This document shows positions 16,751 to 24,959 of a DNA stretch of 64,000 nucleotides, in pieces. Below the pieces are notes generated by a model that was given only the letters and a program-made list of their open reading frames with translations, did not search any database and was not told the origin of the DNA. Position numbers and translations under genes: made by a program. Source of the DNA: Paenibacillus sp. Root444D2 (GTDB taxonomy: Bacteria > Bacillota > Bacilli > Paenibacillales > NBRC-103111); NCBI RefSeq assembly GCF_001426375.1, contig NZ_LMEO01000012.1:1-64000 (forward strand), read 5' to 3'. The first letter of the stretch is position 1, and every line of letters starts with the position of its first letter.

Positions 16751-18490
16751 CTAATTTCCTCCTACAATGGATTCAGTTTGTTCGGTTTGAGCAAGCAGTT
16801 CTATGATTTCATCACTTGTTTTGCAAACTAAAATTTCATTGACTAGCTGTTTGCATTTCCTAGCGTCACTGCTTAGTAAACGGTGTTTCACTTGTAATAG
16901 TGTCTGCACCGAAATACTTAGTTCTTCTATTCCCAATCCCAGCCATATCGGAAGCGCTCGGATGTCACCCGCCATTTCACCACAAACGCCTACGGGAATT
17001 CCTACACTTTTGGCCGAGTCGATCACATGTTTGAGAAGCCTAATAACTGCCGGATGATAGGGATTATATAAATGCGCGATGTTTTCATTCATCCTGTCAA
17101 CAGCTAAAACATATTGAACAAGATCGTTCGTTCCAATGCTCATAAAATTCACTTCACTTGCAAGGACATCCGCGATGAGAGCTGCGGCGGGTACTTCAAT
17201 CGTTAATCCAACTTCGATATTTGCATTATATGGCAAGCCTTGTGCTTGTAATTCGGCCTTGGCCTTCTCGAGCAGAGCTTTAGCCTGACGCACCTCATCC
17301 AAGGAAGTAACCATAGGATACATAATTTTCACATTACCGTAGTGGCTGGCCCTTAGAATCGCTCTAAGCTGTGTCATAAATAGGTCTTTACGGTCCAGCG
17401 AGATACGAATCGCCCGATACCCCAGAAATGGATTATCTTCTTTTGCAAGCGGCAAATAATCGAGCTTTTTATCTCCGCCAATATCGAGCGTTCGGATTAC
17501 AATGGGACGGCCTTTCAGCTGCCTGGCTGCATGACGATAAACTTCATACTGTTCGTCTTCGCTGGGCAGCGAATCGCGGTCCATGTAAAGATATTCCGTC
17601 CGGAACAAACCTACCCCAGAAGCCCCGTTACGTAAAACCTGATCGATCTCCAACACGGAATTGATATTGGCATGTAAATTCACATAGCTCTTGTCCAACG
17701 TTACCGGGGCAACGTCAGCTATCTCTTGCAAGCTTTCTTTGAACTCGAGCCAATTCTTTTTGCGCGCTTGATACCGCTCAATTGTTATTTTATCAGGATT
17801 GATGTATAAGGTACCCTCTTGTCCATCGATAATTAGAAAATCGCCATTTTGAATGGGGCGCAGAAGCTTCCCTTCCAAACCAAGCACATACGGTACGGAC
17901 ATTGCTCTTGCCATAATGGATACGTGCGAATGCGTGCCACCGAGAATCGTTAACAGACCAAGCACATTAGCCGGCTCCAAATGAGCCAATTGAGATGGCG
18001 TTAGCTCTTTGGCGACCAATATGTAAGGATGATCGATCGGTGGTACCGTTGAGCTTGTATCGCCAAGCAAGTGCTTCAGAAGCCGGTTTCCGACATCTTT
18101 AATATCAAGCGCTCGTTCCTTCATATATTCGTCGTCAATGAGATTAAACATATCGACAAATTTATCGATAACTTCTTTTACAGCAACTTCTGCCGCCTTG
18201 TACTGCAGCTCAATAATCCCTTGAATTTCGTTCATAAAAATGGGATCTTCCAAAATCGCCAAATGTGCATCAAAAATATAGGCTTGATCTTGTCCAACAA
18301 CATCCTTAATCTCTTGCTTAATGATCTCAAGCTCGTCTTTGGAAGATCGAATACCATCATACAAACGTTCAAATTCATATGACAAATCGGTGACATCAAT
18401 CATTTTCTCAGGAAAATCCCACTCCCAGGTAGGTATGACAAAAGCCTGACCCATCGCAATCCCTGAAGACGCTCCTATTCCTCTGATCAT
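16751..18490 (-). CDS. ptsI: PTS enzyme I (phosphoenolpyruvate-protein phosphotransferase)
   Basis: General PTS component that takes phosphate from PEP and passes it to HPr. The 579-residue protein has all family parts: N-terminal GIGASSGIAMG, the phosphorylated His189 in GGTHSHVSIMARAMSVP, the PEP-binding barrel motifs GLFRTEYLYMDRD, GYRAIRISLDR and FMSIGTNDLVQYVLAVDR, and the active cysteine in VGVCGEMAGD. Its ATG overlaps the stop of the upstream EIICBA gene by four bases (18,487-18,490), showing co-transcription and coupled translation. No ptsH lies beside it, unlike B. subtilis ptsGHI; the HPr partner must come from elsewhere, since the HPr-like protein at 521-769 lacks the acceptor histidine. 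Confidence 0.96.
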   Translation of the reverse strand: MIRGIGASSGIAMGQAFVIPTWEWDFPEKMIDVTDLSYEFERLYDGIRSSKDELEIIKQEIKDVVGQDQAYIFDAHLAILEDPIFMNEIQGIIELQYKAAEVAVKEVIDKFVDMFNLIDDEYMKERALDIKDVGNRLLKHLLGDTSSTVPPIDHPYILVAKELTPSQLAHLEPANVLGLLTILGGTHSHVSIMARAMSVPYVLGLEGKLLRPIQNGDFLIIDGQEGTLYINPDKITIERYQARKKNWLEFKESLQEIADVAPVTLDKSYVNLHANINSVLEIDQVLRNGASGVGLFRTEYLYMDRDSLPSEDEQYEVYRHAARQLKGRPIVIRTLDIGGDKKLDYLPLAKEDNPFLGYRAIRISLDRKDLFMTQLRAILRASHYGNVKIMYPMVTSLDEVRQAKALLEKAKAELQAQGLPYNANIEVGLTIEVPAAALIADVLASEVNFMSIGTNDLVQYVLAVDRMNENIAHLYNPYHPAVIRLLKHVIDSAKSVGIPVGVCGEMAGDIRALPIWLGLGIEELSISVQTLLQVKHRLLSSDARKCKQLVNEILVCKTSDEIIELLAQTEQTESIVGGN

Positions 18491-20376
18491 CCATTCGTCC
18501 CCCCCGTTTGTTTAGTAGGCTTTAGGACAACCGACATCACAGAACCTTGGCCTTTTTTGACAGCTTTAAATGGAGCAAAGCTCCAAGATTTAACAAGATC
18601 GGGATTCGTAATAATCATCGGTGTCGCCATCGATGAGGCGAATTTTTTGACTTTATTATAGTTAAACTTAACAAGCAGTTGCCCCGGTTCCACGTGATCT
18701 CCTTCTTTTACAACCGCGTTAAAACATTTGCCCGGCAAACTAGACGTATCAATGCCAATGTGCAGCAGGACCTCCAAACCTTCCTCGGTCAAGATGCCAA
18801 GGGCATGCATGGTCGGATAAATGTGCATAATGGTCCCCGCAACAGGAGAAACCAGTTCTCCCTTCTCGGGAATAAAAGCAACGCCGTTTCCTACCAAACG
18901 CGAAGCAAAGATACGATCTGGCACTTCTTCAATCGGGATCATGCGTCCTTGCATTGGTGAAGTAAATAACACGACATGAATATCCTTGCGCAATACTTTC
19001 ATAATCTCTTCACGAATTAGCTCTGAGAATGTTCCGAACACGACCTGAACATTGCCTCCTCCAAGACGGATGACGCCTGCTGCTCCTAAGTGTCGTAATG
19101 CCGTGATGTCCATCAAACGATCATTGACAAGTGTAAGACGCAATCTGGTAATGCAGGCTTCAATCTTCTTAATATTGTCTTTCCCACCGAGTGCTTGCAA
19201 AATAAGTGGAGATCGATATGGAATATCGCCAGCCCACTCTTCGAGTGAGGAGCCTTCTTCTCTACCAGGCGTAGGAATCTGAAACCGCCGTATAGCCCAG
19301 CGGAACAAGAAATAATAGAGAAGTCCATAGACGATACCGATCGGTATGAGCAATAAACCGTTATGCGATAGGTGCAAATTAATGACATAGTCGATGGCCC
19401 CGGCTGAATAAGAAAAACCGTGTTGAATATTTAATTCATAAGCCAACCACATGGCCGCTCCAGACAAAATCGCATGAATAACAAATAAATACGGAGCTAC
19501 AAAGAGAAAGGCAAATTCAATAGGCTCAGTAACGCCGGTTAAAAAAGAAGCTAGCGCTGCCGTCAAGAATGTCGCTTTAATCTTCGGCTTCAAATCTTCC
19601 CGCGCTTCCCCAATTATCGCAAAAGCGATTGCTGGGAGGGCAAACATCATAATGGGATATAAGCCGGCCATATACATACCTGCTGTCGGATCTCCGGCAA
19701 AATACCTAGGTAAATCCCCATAAGCCATATGTCCCGTTGGCGTCTGATAAGCACCTACTTGAAACCAGAAAAAGTTATTCAAAATATGATGCAAACCCGA
19801 CGGTACGAGAAGACGATGCGCGATACCATAGATAAAGGCACCTACACCGCCCAATCCAAGCAGCCAATTGGAGAGCTTGCCCATCCCCATTTCTAAGTAG
19901 GGGCCAATAGTGATCATAATATAAGACACTACAAGCGTGGACAGTCCCATAATAAGCGGAACTATGCGGGGGCCACCGAAAAATTGTATGTATTCCGGGA
20001 GCTTAATCTCTTTACAGCGATGGTAAATAATAGCAGCCAGTAATCCGATTAATATCCCACCTGGTACACCCAGTTGAAATTGAGTCCCCAGCTCATGTTC
20101 AATTAGTCTCGTGAACATAAAATAGCCCAGCATGGCTGATAAACCAGCAATCCCTGCGCTTTCTGTAAGACCAAGCGCCACACCAACAGCGAATATGATT
20201 GGAATATAATCGAAGACCGTATTCCCAGCCAACAGCAGCATATCCCCTAAGCTAGATGCGTGAATGACATCCCAAGGTAGATCCCCTAGACGAAGCAACA
20301 CAGCAGCGATAGGAAGCGCAATGGTAGGCAGCATTAATGAGCGGCCAAGCTGTTGTAAGTTCCCCATCCAGTTCAA
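18487..20376 (-). CDS. nagE: PTS EIICBA permease, N-acetylglucosamine/glucose type
   Basis: Sugar-transporting PTS permease of 629 residues. EIIC with about ten membrane segments spans residues 1-360; it resembles B. subtilis NagP (LPEY near 127, PSGLHHILNNFFWFQ near 192, GDPTAGMYMAGLYPIMMFALP near 228 as landmarks, and FLTGVTEPIEFAF). EIIB follows with Cys408 in KIEACITRLRL, and EIIA with His539 in VLLHIGIDTSSLPGK. Domain order and similarity favour GlcNAc over glucose, but specificity cannot be proved here. The start is TTG, ten bases after AGGAGG; the ATG three codons on is too far. A promoter lies 110 bases upstream and the intervening leader carries a dispersed repeat. Confidence 0.9.
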   Translation of the reverse strand: MNWMGNLQQLGRSLMLPTIALPIAAVLLRLGDLPWDVIHASSLGDMLLLAGNTVFDYIPIIFAVGVALGLTESAGIAGLSAMLGYFMFTRLIEHELGTQFQLGVPGGILIGLLAAIIYHRCKEIKLPEYIQFFGGPRIVPLIMGLSTLVVSYIMITIGPYLEMGMGKLSNWLLGLGGVGAFIYGIAHRLLVPSGLHHILNNFFWFQVGAYQTPTGHMAYGDLPRYFAGDPTAGMYMAGLYPIMMFALPAIAFAIIGEAREDLKPKIKATFLTAALASFLTGVTEPIEFAFLFVAPYLFVIHAILSGAAMWLAYELNIQHGFSYSAGAIDYVINLHLSHNGLLLIPIGIVYGLLYYFLFRWAIRRFQIPTPGREEGSSLEEWAGDIPYRSPLILQALGGKDNIKKIEACITRLRLTLVNDRLMDITALRHLGAAGVIRLGGGNVQVVFGTFSELIREEIMKVLRKDIHVVLFTSPMQGRMIPIEEVPDRIFASRLVGNGVAFIPEKGELVSPVAGTIMHIYPTMHALGILTEEGLEVLLHIGIDTSSLPGKCFNAVVKEGDHVEPGQLLVKFNYNKVKKFASSMATPMIITNPDLVKSWSFAPFKAVKKGQGSVMSVVLKPTKQTGGTNG

Positions 20377-20400
20377 ACGTATGCTACCTCCTAAAAGTTT

Positions 20401-20475
20401 TGCTTTAGCAAAACAGACATCGTAAGCATAAGCTTAGCGTTTTCGCAGAAAACTTGCATCGTAAGATAAGCTCTC
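20401..20475 (-). repeat. Leader repeat, copy 1 (5' leader of nagE)
   Basis: On the minus strand this leader holds AAGTTTTC-n4-GAAAAC followed by GCTAAGCTTATGCTTACGAT, and a partial second copy of the CTTATCTTACGATG block. It matches the leader of the CBS gene at 60,105-60,163 (AAGTTTTC-n5-GAAAAC, then CTAAGCCTATGCTTACGA). A GTTTTGC/GCAAAAC hairpin lies just before the ribosome site. Confidence 0.65.
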
Positions 20476-20484
20476 TTTTATTAA

Positions 20485-20513
20485 ATCGTAAAGCTTGTTA
20501 GTCTGTTTGTCAA
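20485..20513 (-). promoter_or_regulatory. Promoter of the nagE-ptsI operon
   Basis: Minus strand TTGACA (complement 20,508-20,513), 17 bases, then TACGAT (complement 20,485-20,490). The predicted leader is about 100 bases. Confidence 0.6.
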
Positions 20514-20514
20514 A

Positions 20515-20545
20515 ATAAAATAAGCAGGTCGGCGTTCGACCTGCT
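20515..20545 (-). terminator. Terminator of the Q/N-rich protein gene
   Basis: AGCAGGTCG (20,523-20,531) pairs with CGACCTGCT (20,537-20,545), followed on the minus strand by TATTTTATTTTG. Confidence 0.85.
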
Positions 20546-20573
20546 CGTAAACTCATTCGAAACGGTTCCCCTA

Positions 20574-21293
20574 TTAAAACGAGGGATTGGATCCGAATTG
20601 TTGCCCCATACCTGAAGTATTAAATCCGGTATTAAAAGATTGAAGCGATTGTTGTGGCATGTTTTGCTGCATGCTTTGCTGTGATCCATAGCCACTTTGG
20701 AAGGATTGCTGAGAAGGTGTCGAGGAATCACCACGCTTATACGCATCATGCCCAGGTTGATTTCCACGATAGTTCGCCATATGAAAAGCGTTTGGAGAAA
20801 CATTAGCTTGTGCAAAAGGTTGTTGATTCATCTGTACCGAGCTGCTGAACTGACTAGGAATAAACGGTTGTTGTTGGGGAATAGCATAACCAAATTGCTG
20901 AGATTCGTTAGAAGCAAATTGGTTGTTCATTGGGATATAGGAGGAATATCCGCTTTGGAAGCTTGATTGTTGCTGTTGAGCAGGCATTGAAGAATCGCTG
21001 CGTTTGTAAGCATCATGGCCTGGTTGATTTCCGCGATAATTCGCAGTGTGAAAAGACTCTGGAGAAGTTGCTTGAGATACTTGAGAATTCATTTGGTTGA
21101 ATCCTTGATTGAATCCTTGATTGTATCCCTGGTTAGTTTGACCAGCGTTAGATTGATTATAGAAAGATTGTACAGCCCCAATCGGTTGGTACTGTTTTTG
21201 GTAACCTTGGTATTGCGCATTATTCCCCTGAAAACCTTGTGAAGATTGATAACCTTGGGAAGCATTCCCAAAGCTGTTGTTATTGTTGTACAT
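20574..21293 (-). CDS. Q/N/S-rich repeat protein with YRGNQPGHDAYKR motifs, unknown function
   Basis: A 239-residue low-complexity protein rich in Gln, Asn, Ser, Gly, Tyr and Phe, without signal peptide or membrane segment. Two near-identical blocks, each containing ANYRGNQPGHDAYKR and flanked by FH before and DSS after, lie at about residues 81-102 and 170-191, separated by 67 residues of disordered, Q-rich sequence. FNQG and YNQG tandem repeats fill residues 56-67. The composition resembles some spore coat or surface proteins, but I do not recognise the family and give no function. It has its own terminator and a GGAGG-type site upstream of the ATG. The repeats are also visible in DNA near 20,740 and 21,010. 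Confidence 0.75.
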   Translation of the reverse strand: MYNNNNSFGNASQGYQSSQGFQGNNAQYQGYQKQYQPIGAVQSFYNQSNAGQTNQGYNQGFNQGFNQMNSQVSQATSPESFHTANYRGNQPGHDAYKRSDSSMPAQQQQSSFQSGYSSYIPMNNQFASNESQQFGYAIPQQQPFIPSQFSSSVQMNQQPFAQANVSPNAFHMANYRGNQPGHDAYKRGDSSTPSQQSFQSGYGSQQSMQQNMPQQSLQSFNTGFNTSGMGQQFGSNPSF

Positions 21294-21478
21294 GTGTAAA
21301 TCCTCCTCAGACTCTCATTATTTTTGGACACCTTTTTTGGGGCCTTTTTTATTCTCTCCGCTTGTTGATTTTTTATTTATGGAAGCCATTGGGATGTTCC
21401 TTAGAAAATTGACTATCAATTATCGGCTAAGCCATAATTCTTTTGTATCCCATTCTCTTAGTAGGAGGAGTTACTGTA

Positions 21479-21894
21479 ATGACATACGACGTTATCATTA
21501 TTGGAGCAGGCCCAGCAGGATCTAGTGCAGCGGGACTGAATTCGTACAAGGCAAAGCGGAACAATTGGCAAAAATCGAAGATGGTTTCCAGGTAACGACC
21601 GATAACGGGGTTTATGAAGGAAAGCATGTTATTCTTGCAACAGGGCTATCCGTTGAGCTTGCTGAAGCTTCGGGCATTCAGACGAGGCCAGGAACAGAAC
21701 CACGCATCAAAACTGTCGTTGATGCTGATGCACAAGGTAACTCCAGCCTTAAAGGTGTATGGGCAGCAGGTACTACAGCTGGCGTCAGTATGCATACAAT
21801 CGTTACGGCCGGTGATGGTGCTAAAGTCGCAATTAATGTGATTAGCGAATTAAATGGTGAACGGTACGTCGACCATGATATTTTAAAAGCTTAG
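21479..21894 (+). pseudogene. Small FAD-dependent oxidoreductase, internally deleted and frameshifted
   Basis: The reading frame opens at 21,479 after AGGAGG with MTYDVIIIGAGPAGSSAAGL, a perfect FAD-binding N-terminus, but hits a stop after 38 codons. From 21,538 (a GAATTC site) another frame continues as EFVQGKAEQLAKIEDGFQV and then GKHVILATG...GVWAAGTTAG...INVISELNG, the C-terminal half of the same thioredoxin-reductase-like family. The two halves are joined out of frame, and roughly 50-60 residues that normally lie between them are missing. One deletion event at about 21,537 explains both. The product would not bind NADPH/FAD properly, so I call it a pseudogene. The intact ribosome site suggests recent loss. 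Confidence 0.85.
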
Positions 21895-21908
21895 TTCCTA
21901 ACATACAG

Positions 21909-21955
21909 AAAAACCGCTTCTCCCTTACCTATATGGTAAGAGAAAAGCGGTTTTT
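21909..21955. terminator. Terminator after the flavoprotein pseudogene
   Basis: AAAAACCGCTT (21,909-21,919) pairs with AAGCGGTTTTT (21,945-21,955), with an inner TTACC/GGTAA stem. It can act on both strands and separates the convergent CoA-binding protein gene. Confidence 0.85.
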
Positions 21956-21979
21956 AGCTTTGTCCAAAATGCGTTAATT

Positions 21980-22408
21980 TTAGTTATTTCTAGGATTTAG
22001 AATCGCATCTTCTACTTTAATACAGCGGTTCATAATGACTTCTAATCCGGCTTCGCTAGCAATACGTCCGGCTTCTTCATTTACAATATCGAGCTGGAGC
22101 CAGAAAACCTTCGCTTTAATTTTAACGGCTTCTTCAGCGACAGGAACTACTTGATCTGCACGGCGAAACACATTGACGATATCTACAGGTTCAGGAATAT
22201 CAGATAAAGAAGCGTAGCACTTCTCACCCAGTATTTCAGTAGCGTTCGGATTGACAGGAATGATCCGGTATCCTCTGCTTTGCATAGCCGCGGAAACCAT
22301 ATACGATGTACGGTCTGGTTTATCAGATAAACCCACTACGGCAATATTACCTGCACTCGCTAGGATCTCCTTAATGTGCTCTCTTGACGGATTTTCAAAA
22401 GTCGTCAT
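21980..22408 (-). CDS. CoA-binding (YccU/YneT-type) protein
   Basis: A 142-residue Rossmann-fold protein of the CoA_binding_2 family. The glycine-rich first strand IAVVGLSDKPDRTSYMVS, IIPVNPNATEILGEKCYASLSDIP and VFWLQLDIVNEEAG, then MNRCIKVE near the end, are diagnostic. Members bind CoA; a physiological role is not established. The start at 22,408 (MTTFENPS) has AGGAGG six bases upstream; the longer reading to 22,465 would overlap the upstream peptidase gene. It begins 11 bases after the stop of that gene, so the two are probably one transcript. Confidence 0.9.
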   Translation of the reverse strand: MTTFENPSREHIKEILASAGNIAVVGLSDKPDRTSYMVSAAMQSRGYRIIPVNPNATEILGEKCYASLSDIPEPVDIVNVFRRADQVVPVAEEAVKIKAKVFWLQLDIVNEEAGRIASEAGLEVIMNRCIKVEDAILNPRNN

Positions 22409-22419
22409 CAGTTTCCCTC

Positions 22420-23238
22420 CTATTTTTTCAAATACGTGAGACCTTGTTTCCCCATTGCGGTCCAACTGTCGATAAACTGATTTTTGTTTACCTGCACTTG
22501 CTTTTTCCCGCTTAATGGATCATTCAAGTATACATTATTCTCATCATATCCTACCAATAATACAGCATGTTCAGCATATGTCGTCTTGATAGGTCCCTTA
22601 GGTGAATCCCAAGTTACCCATTTGTAAGGTAGGTTGAAATCAATCGTGGTCCAAATAATAACCGGAATATCATTCGCAATCTGCTGCTCATACAGCTCGA
22701 AAGACTCGCCTGTAATGTCAATGGCTTGAGGTATATACGATTTCAACAGTGGAAATAGTCCAGCATGATAGATGCCAAAACCTCTTTGCTTCCGAGTGAC
22801 ATCGCCTACGAAACCTGTATTAGGATTTCCCCAATAAGCAATTGTACCGTCCGCATTTAAAGTGGCCGGTGTGTCATCCTTAGGCATTTCTGCAGCAAGT
22901 TCCATTTTGCTTTTTGTAATACCATGATACTGCAGCAGCATCGTTAAACTTGTAATTTCACAACCTGCTGGCAGTTCTGGCAGTTGAGCAAAGACAGGTG
23001 CATCAATCATTGCTGATTTTTTTATCTGGATAGCTGGCGGCGGAGAAGCAACCTCGTTTACTTTCACGGAAGCTGTAGGCTTGGCAGCAAGTATCGCGGG
23101 ACTGGATGCAAATAACGCTGGTTCTTTACCAGTCGCTTTAGCATACAGCAATACAGCAAATACACTGCTTGCAAACACAAGCCCAGCAACGAGGAAGAAA
23201 CCGAACGTCACCTTTAAACCCTGCCAAATAATCGTCAT
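22420..23238 (-). CDS. Membrane-anchored C39-like cysteine peptidase (YvpB type)
   Basis: A 272-residue protein with one N-terminal membrane helix (residues 10-33) and an extracellular papain-like domain of the Peptidase_C39_2 family. The catalytic Cys93 lies in ELPAGCEITSLTMLL, His224 in EHAVLLVGYD and Asp240 in YLNDPLSG, all at expected spacing. Similar Bacillus proteins (YvpB) are uncharacterised; cleavage of a surface or secreted peptide is plausible but unproved. It is followed closely by the CoA-binding gene and preceded by aroA on the same strand (30 bases), so it may be in the aroA transcript. Confidence 0.85.
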   Translation of the reverse strand: MTIIWQGLKVTFGFFLVAGLVFASSVFAVLLYAKATGKEPALFASSPAILAAKPTASVKVNEVASPPPAIQIKKSAMIDAPVFAQLPELPAGCEITSLTMLLQYHGITKSKMELAAEMPKDDTPATLNADGTIAYWGNPNTGFVGDVTRKQRGFGIYHAGLFPLLKSYIPQAIDITGESFELYEQQIANDIPVIIWTTIDFNLPYKWVTWDSPKGPIKTTYAEHAVLLVGYDENNVYLNDPLSGKKQVQVNKNQFIDSWTAMGKQGLTYLKK

Positions 23239-23268
23239 GCTGACTCACCCATTCGTTGTTTTGGGAAT

Positions 23269-24567
23269 CTATGTCTCACTCACAAGTTCAACCTGAGCAC
23301 CAATGGAACGTAAATGGTCAAAGTACTGCGGGTAGGACTTGGCCACATGATGGGCATCATGAATGATCAAACCCTTCTCAGAACGAAGACCTACAACAGT
23401 TAAAGCCATAATCACTCTGTGATCGAAATGAGCATTAATTTCGACTCCGCCTGTAACACCTTGTGGTTTACCATGCACGATGATTTCACTTTGGCGTTCT
23501 TCTACATCAGCTCCGGCTTTAAGCAGTTCGTTCAAATAATCAGTGATACGGTCGCACTCTTTATAGCGTAAATTTTCGACATTGTAGAAACGGGACGTAC
23601 CTTCTGCAAATACAGCTGCTGCAACCATAGCTAGTACGGCATCTGTAAAGTGATCCCCATCAAACTCACCAGCAACCAGCTTCTGGTTGCCTTTCACATG
23701 CACAACACCATTGTCATGAGTTAAATTGACACCCATTGCTCGCAGGACATCCACACAAGCCTTCTCACCCTGCTTGCTATTCTCTTCGAGACGAAGAACG
23801 CGTACATCAGAATTCGTTACAGCCGCAGCTGCTAGAATCGCAGCAGAGCCCGGGTAATCGCCTTGAATGACATATTCTTTGGCTTGATAGGATTGTCTAC
23901 CTGGAATGCGGTAGTGCATAAGGTCTTCGCTGGCGTGCACAATAATTCCAGCCTGTTCTAATACTTCTAGTGTTTGACCTACAATAATTTTGGATTTCAA
24001 ATCATGCAGCACTTCAATCTCACTATCCTCTTCTAGCAGAGGTGTCATAAATAAGAGAGAGCTTAAGAACTGGGAACTGACATTACCTGAAACAGTGAGC
24101 TTGCCACCGCGTGGTTGTCCCCCTTTAATAGTTATCGGCAGACGTCCGTTAGAATGTTGTACTTCCACACCCATTTGTTGCAAAGTATCAATGAGATCAT
24201 CATGCGGACGCTTGCCCAAAGATTCGGGATATGTGTTTACAAATGTCACATCAGGACAAAATGCGGCTGTGGACATCAAAAAGCGAAGTACAGCTCCGGC
24301 ATTTCCTACATTAAGTTCAGAAACATTCTTGGGATGCTTACCAAAACCCGTAATAACGATTTTCTCATCATCTTCTTCAATAATTGCACCCAAATCACGA
24401 ACACAACGTCTCATGGCATCACTATCTTCACTATGAGCCGGATAATAGATGGTGCTCGTCCCGTCTGCAAGTGCTCCAATTAGCAAATAGCGGGTTGTGT
24501 AGTTTTTGGAAGAGAGAGCGTTTATTTCCCCTTGTAGATGGGCGGTTGGTTTCACGATGGCTTTCAT
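23269..24567 (-). CDS. aroA: 3-phosphoshikimate 1-carboxyvinyltransferase (EPSP synthase)
   Basis: Shikimate-pathway enzyme joining PEP to shikimate-3-phosphate. The 432-residue protein has the inverse alpha/beta barrel motifs: GNAGAVLRFLMS, GKRPHDDLIDTLQQMGV, GNVSSQFLSSLLFM, KECDRITDYLNELLKAGADVEE (landmark EC-D-R-I) and HFDHRVIMALTVVGLRS. The start at 24,567 (MKAIVKPT) has AAGGAG upstream; an upstream extension of 66 codons is unlike the family. Oddities: the N-terminal motif is SSKNYTTRYL where most Bacillales have GSKS-type sequence, and the PEP-loop reads GNAGAVLRFL instead of GNAGTAMR. These place it in a divergent EPSP synthase class. Confidence 0.93.
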   Translation of the reverse strand: MKAIVKPTAHLQGEINALSSKNYTTRYLLIGALADGTSTIYYPAHSEDSDAMRRCVRDLGAIIEEDDEKIVITGFGKHPKNVSELNVGNAGAVLRFLMSTAAFCPDVTFVNTYPESLGKRPHDDLIDTLQQMGVEVQHSNGRLPITIKGGQPRGGKLTVSGNVSSQFLSSLLFMTPLLEEDSEIEVLHDLKSKIIVGQTLEVLEQAGIIVHASEDLMHYRIPGRQSYQAKEYVIQGDYPGSAAILAAAAVTNSDVRVLRLEENSKQGEKACVDVLRAMGVNLTHDNGVVHVKGNQKLVAGEFDGDHFTDAVLAMVAAAVFAEGTSRFYNVENLRYKECDRITDYLNELLKAGADVEERQSEIIVHGKPQGVTGGVEINAHFDHRVIMALTVVGLRSEKGLIIHDAHHVAKSYPQYFDHLRSIGAQVELVSET

Positions 24568-24593
24568 GTCGTTGATATCTCCTTCGTAAGAGT

Positions 24594-24959
24594 TTATATG
24601 TAATATCCGAGGAAAGTCAGTAGAATTCCACCGGTATAACTGAGCAGTGTATATAGGATCCAAGCTTGCCATAGTCCAGCACGGAGCTGCTTTATGCTTT
24701 CCAGATTTAATGTGGAAAAAGTGGTAAAAGCACCCATAAAACCCGTGCCGATCAACAGTTTCCAATCGTCAAATGCATGATATCTCATCAACAAGCCAAG
24801 CAAAAAACAACCCAAAAGATTTATTGTCAGTGTACCATACGGAATAGAACTTGGGAACCTTTTGGCAATGTAAGACCCAAGCTGAAATCGGCAAATTGCG
24901 CCAAAGAATCCTCCAAAACCTACCAGGCAAATGGGCCATAACCATGTCATCATGATCAA
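24594..24959 (-). CDS. fluC: Fluoride channel FluC/CrcB, second of a pair
   Basis: A 121-residue four-helix membrane protein. GFGGFFGAICRFQLG at the start, TLTINLLGCFLLGLL (fluoride-lining Asn) in helix 2 and GTGFMGAFTTFSTLNLES in helix 3 (the Phe pair and Na+ site) are all present. FluC forms dual-topology dimers that let fluoride leave the cell. The call begins at TTG 24,959, six bases after GAGGGGG and overlapping the stop of the upstream paralogue; ATG 24,953 is an alternative. In Gram-positives with two adjacent genes the products may pair as heterodimers. It follows aroA upstream by 26 bases on the same strand. Confidence 0.92.
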   Translation of the reverse strand: MIMMTWLWPICLVGFGGFFGAICRFQLGSYIAKRFPSSIPYGTLTINLLGCFLLGLLMRYHAFDDWKLLIGTGFMGAFTTFSTLNLESIKQLRAGLWQAWILYTLLSYTGGILLTFLGYYI

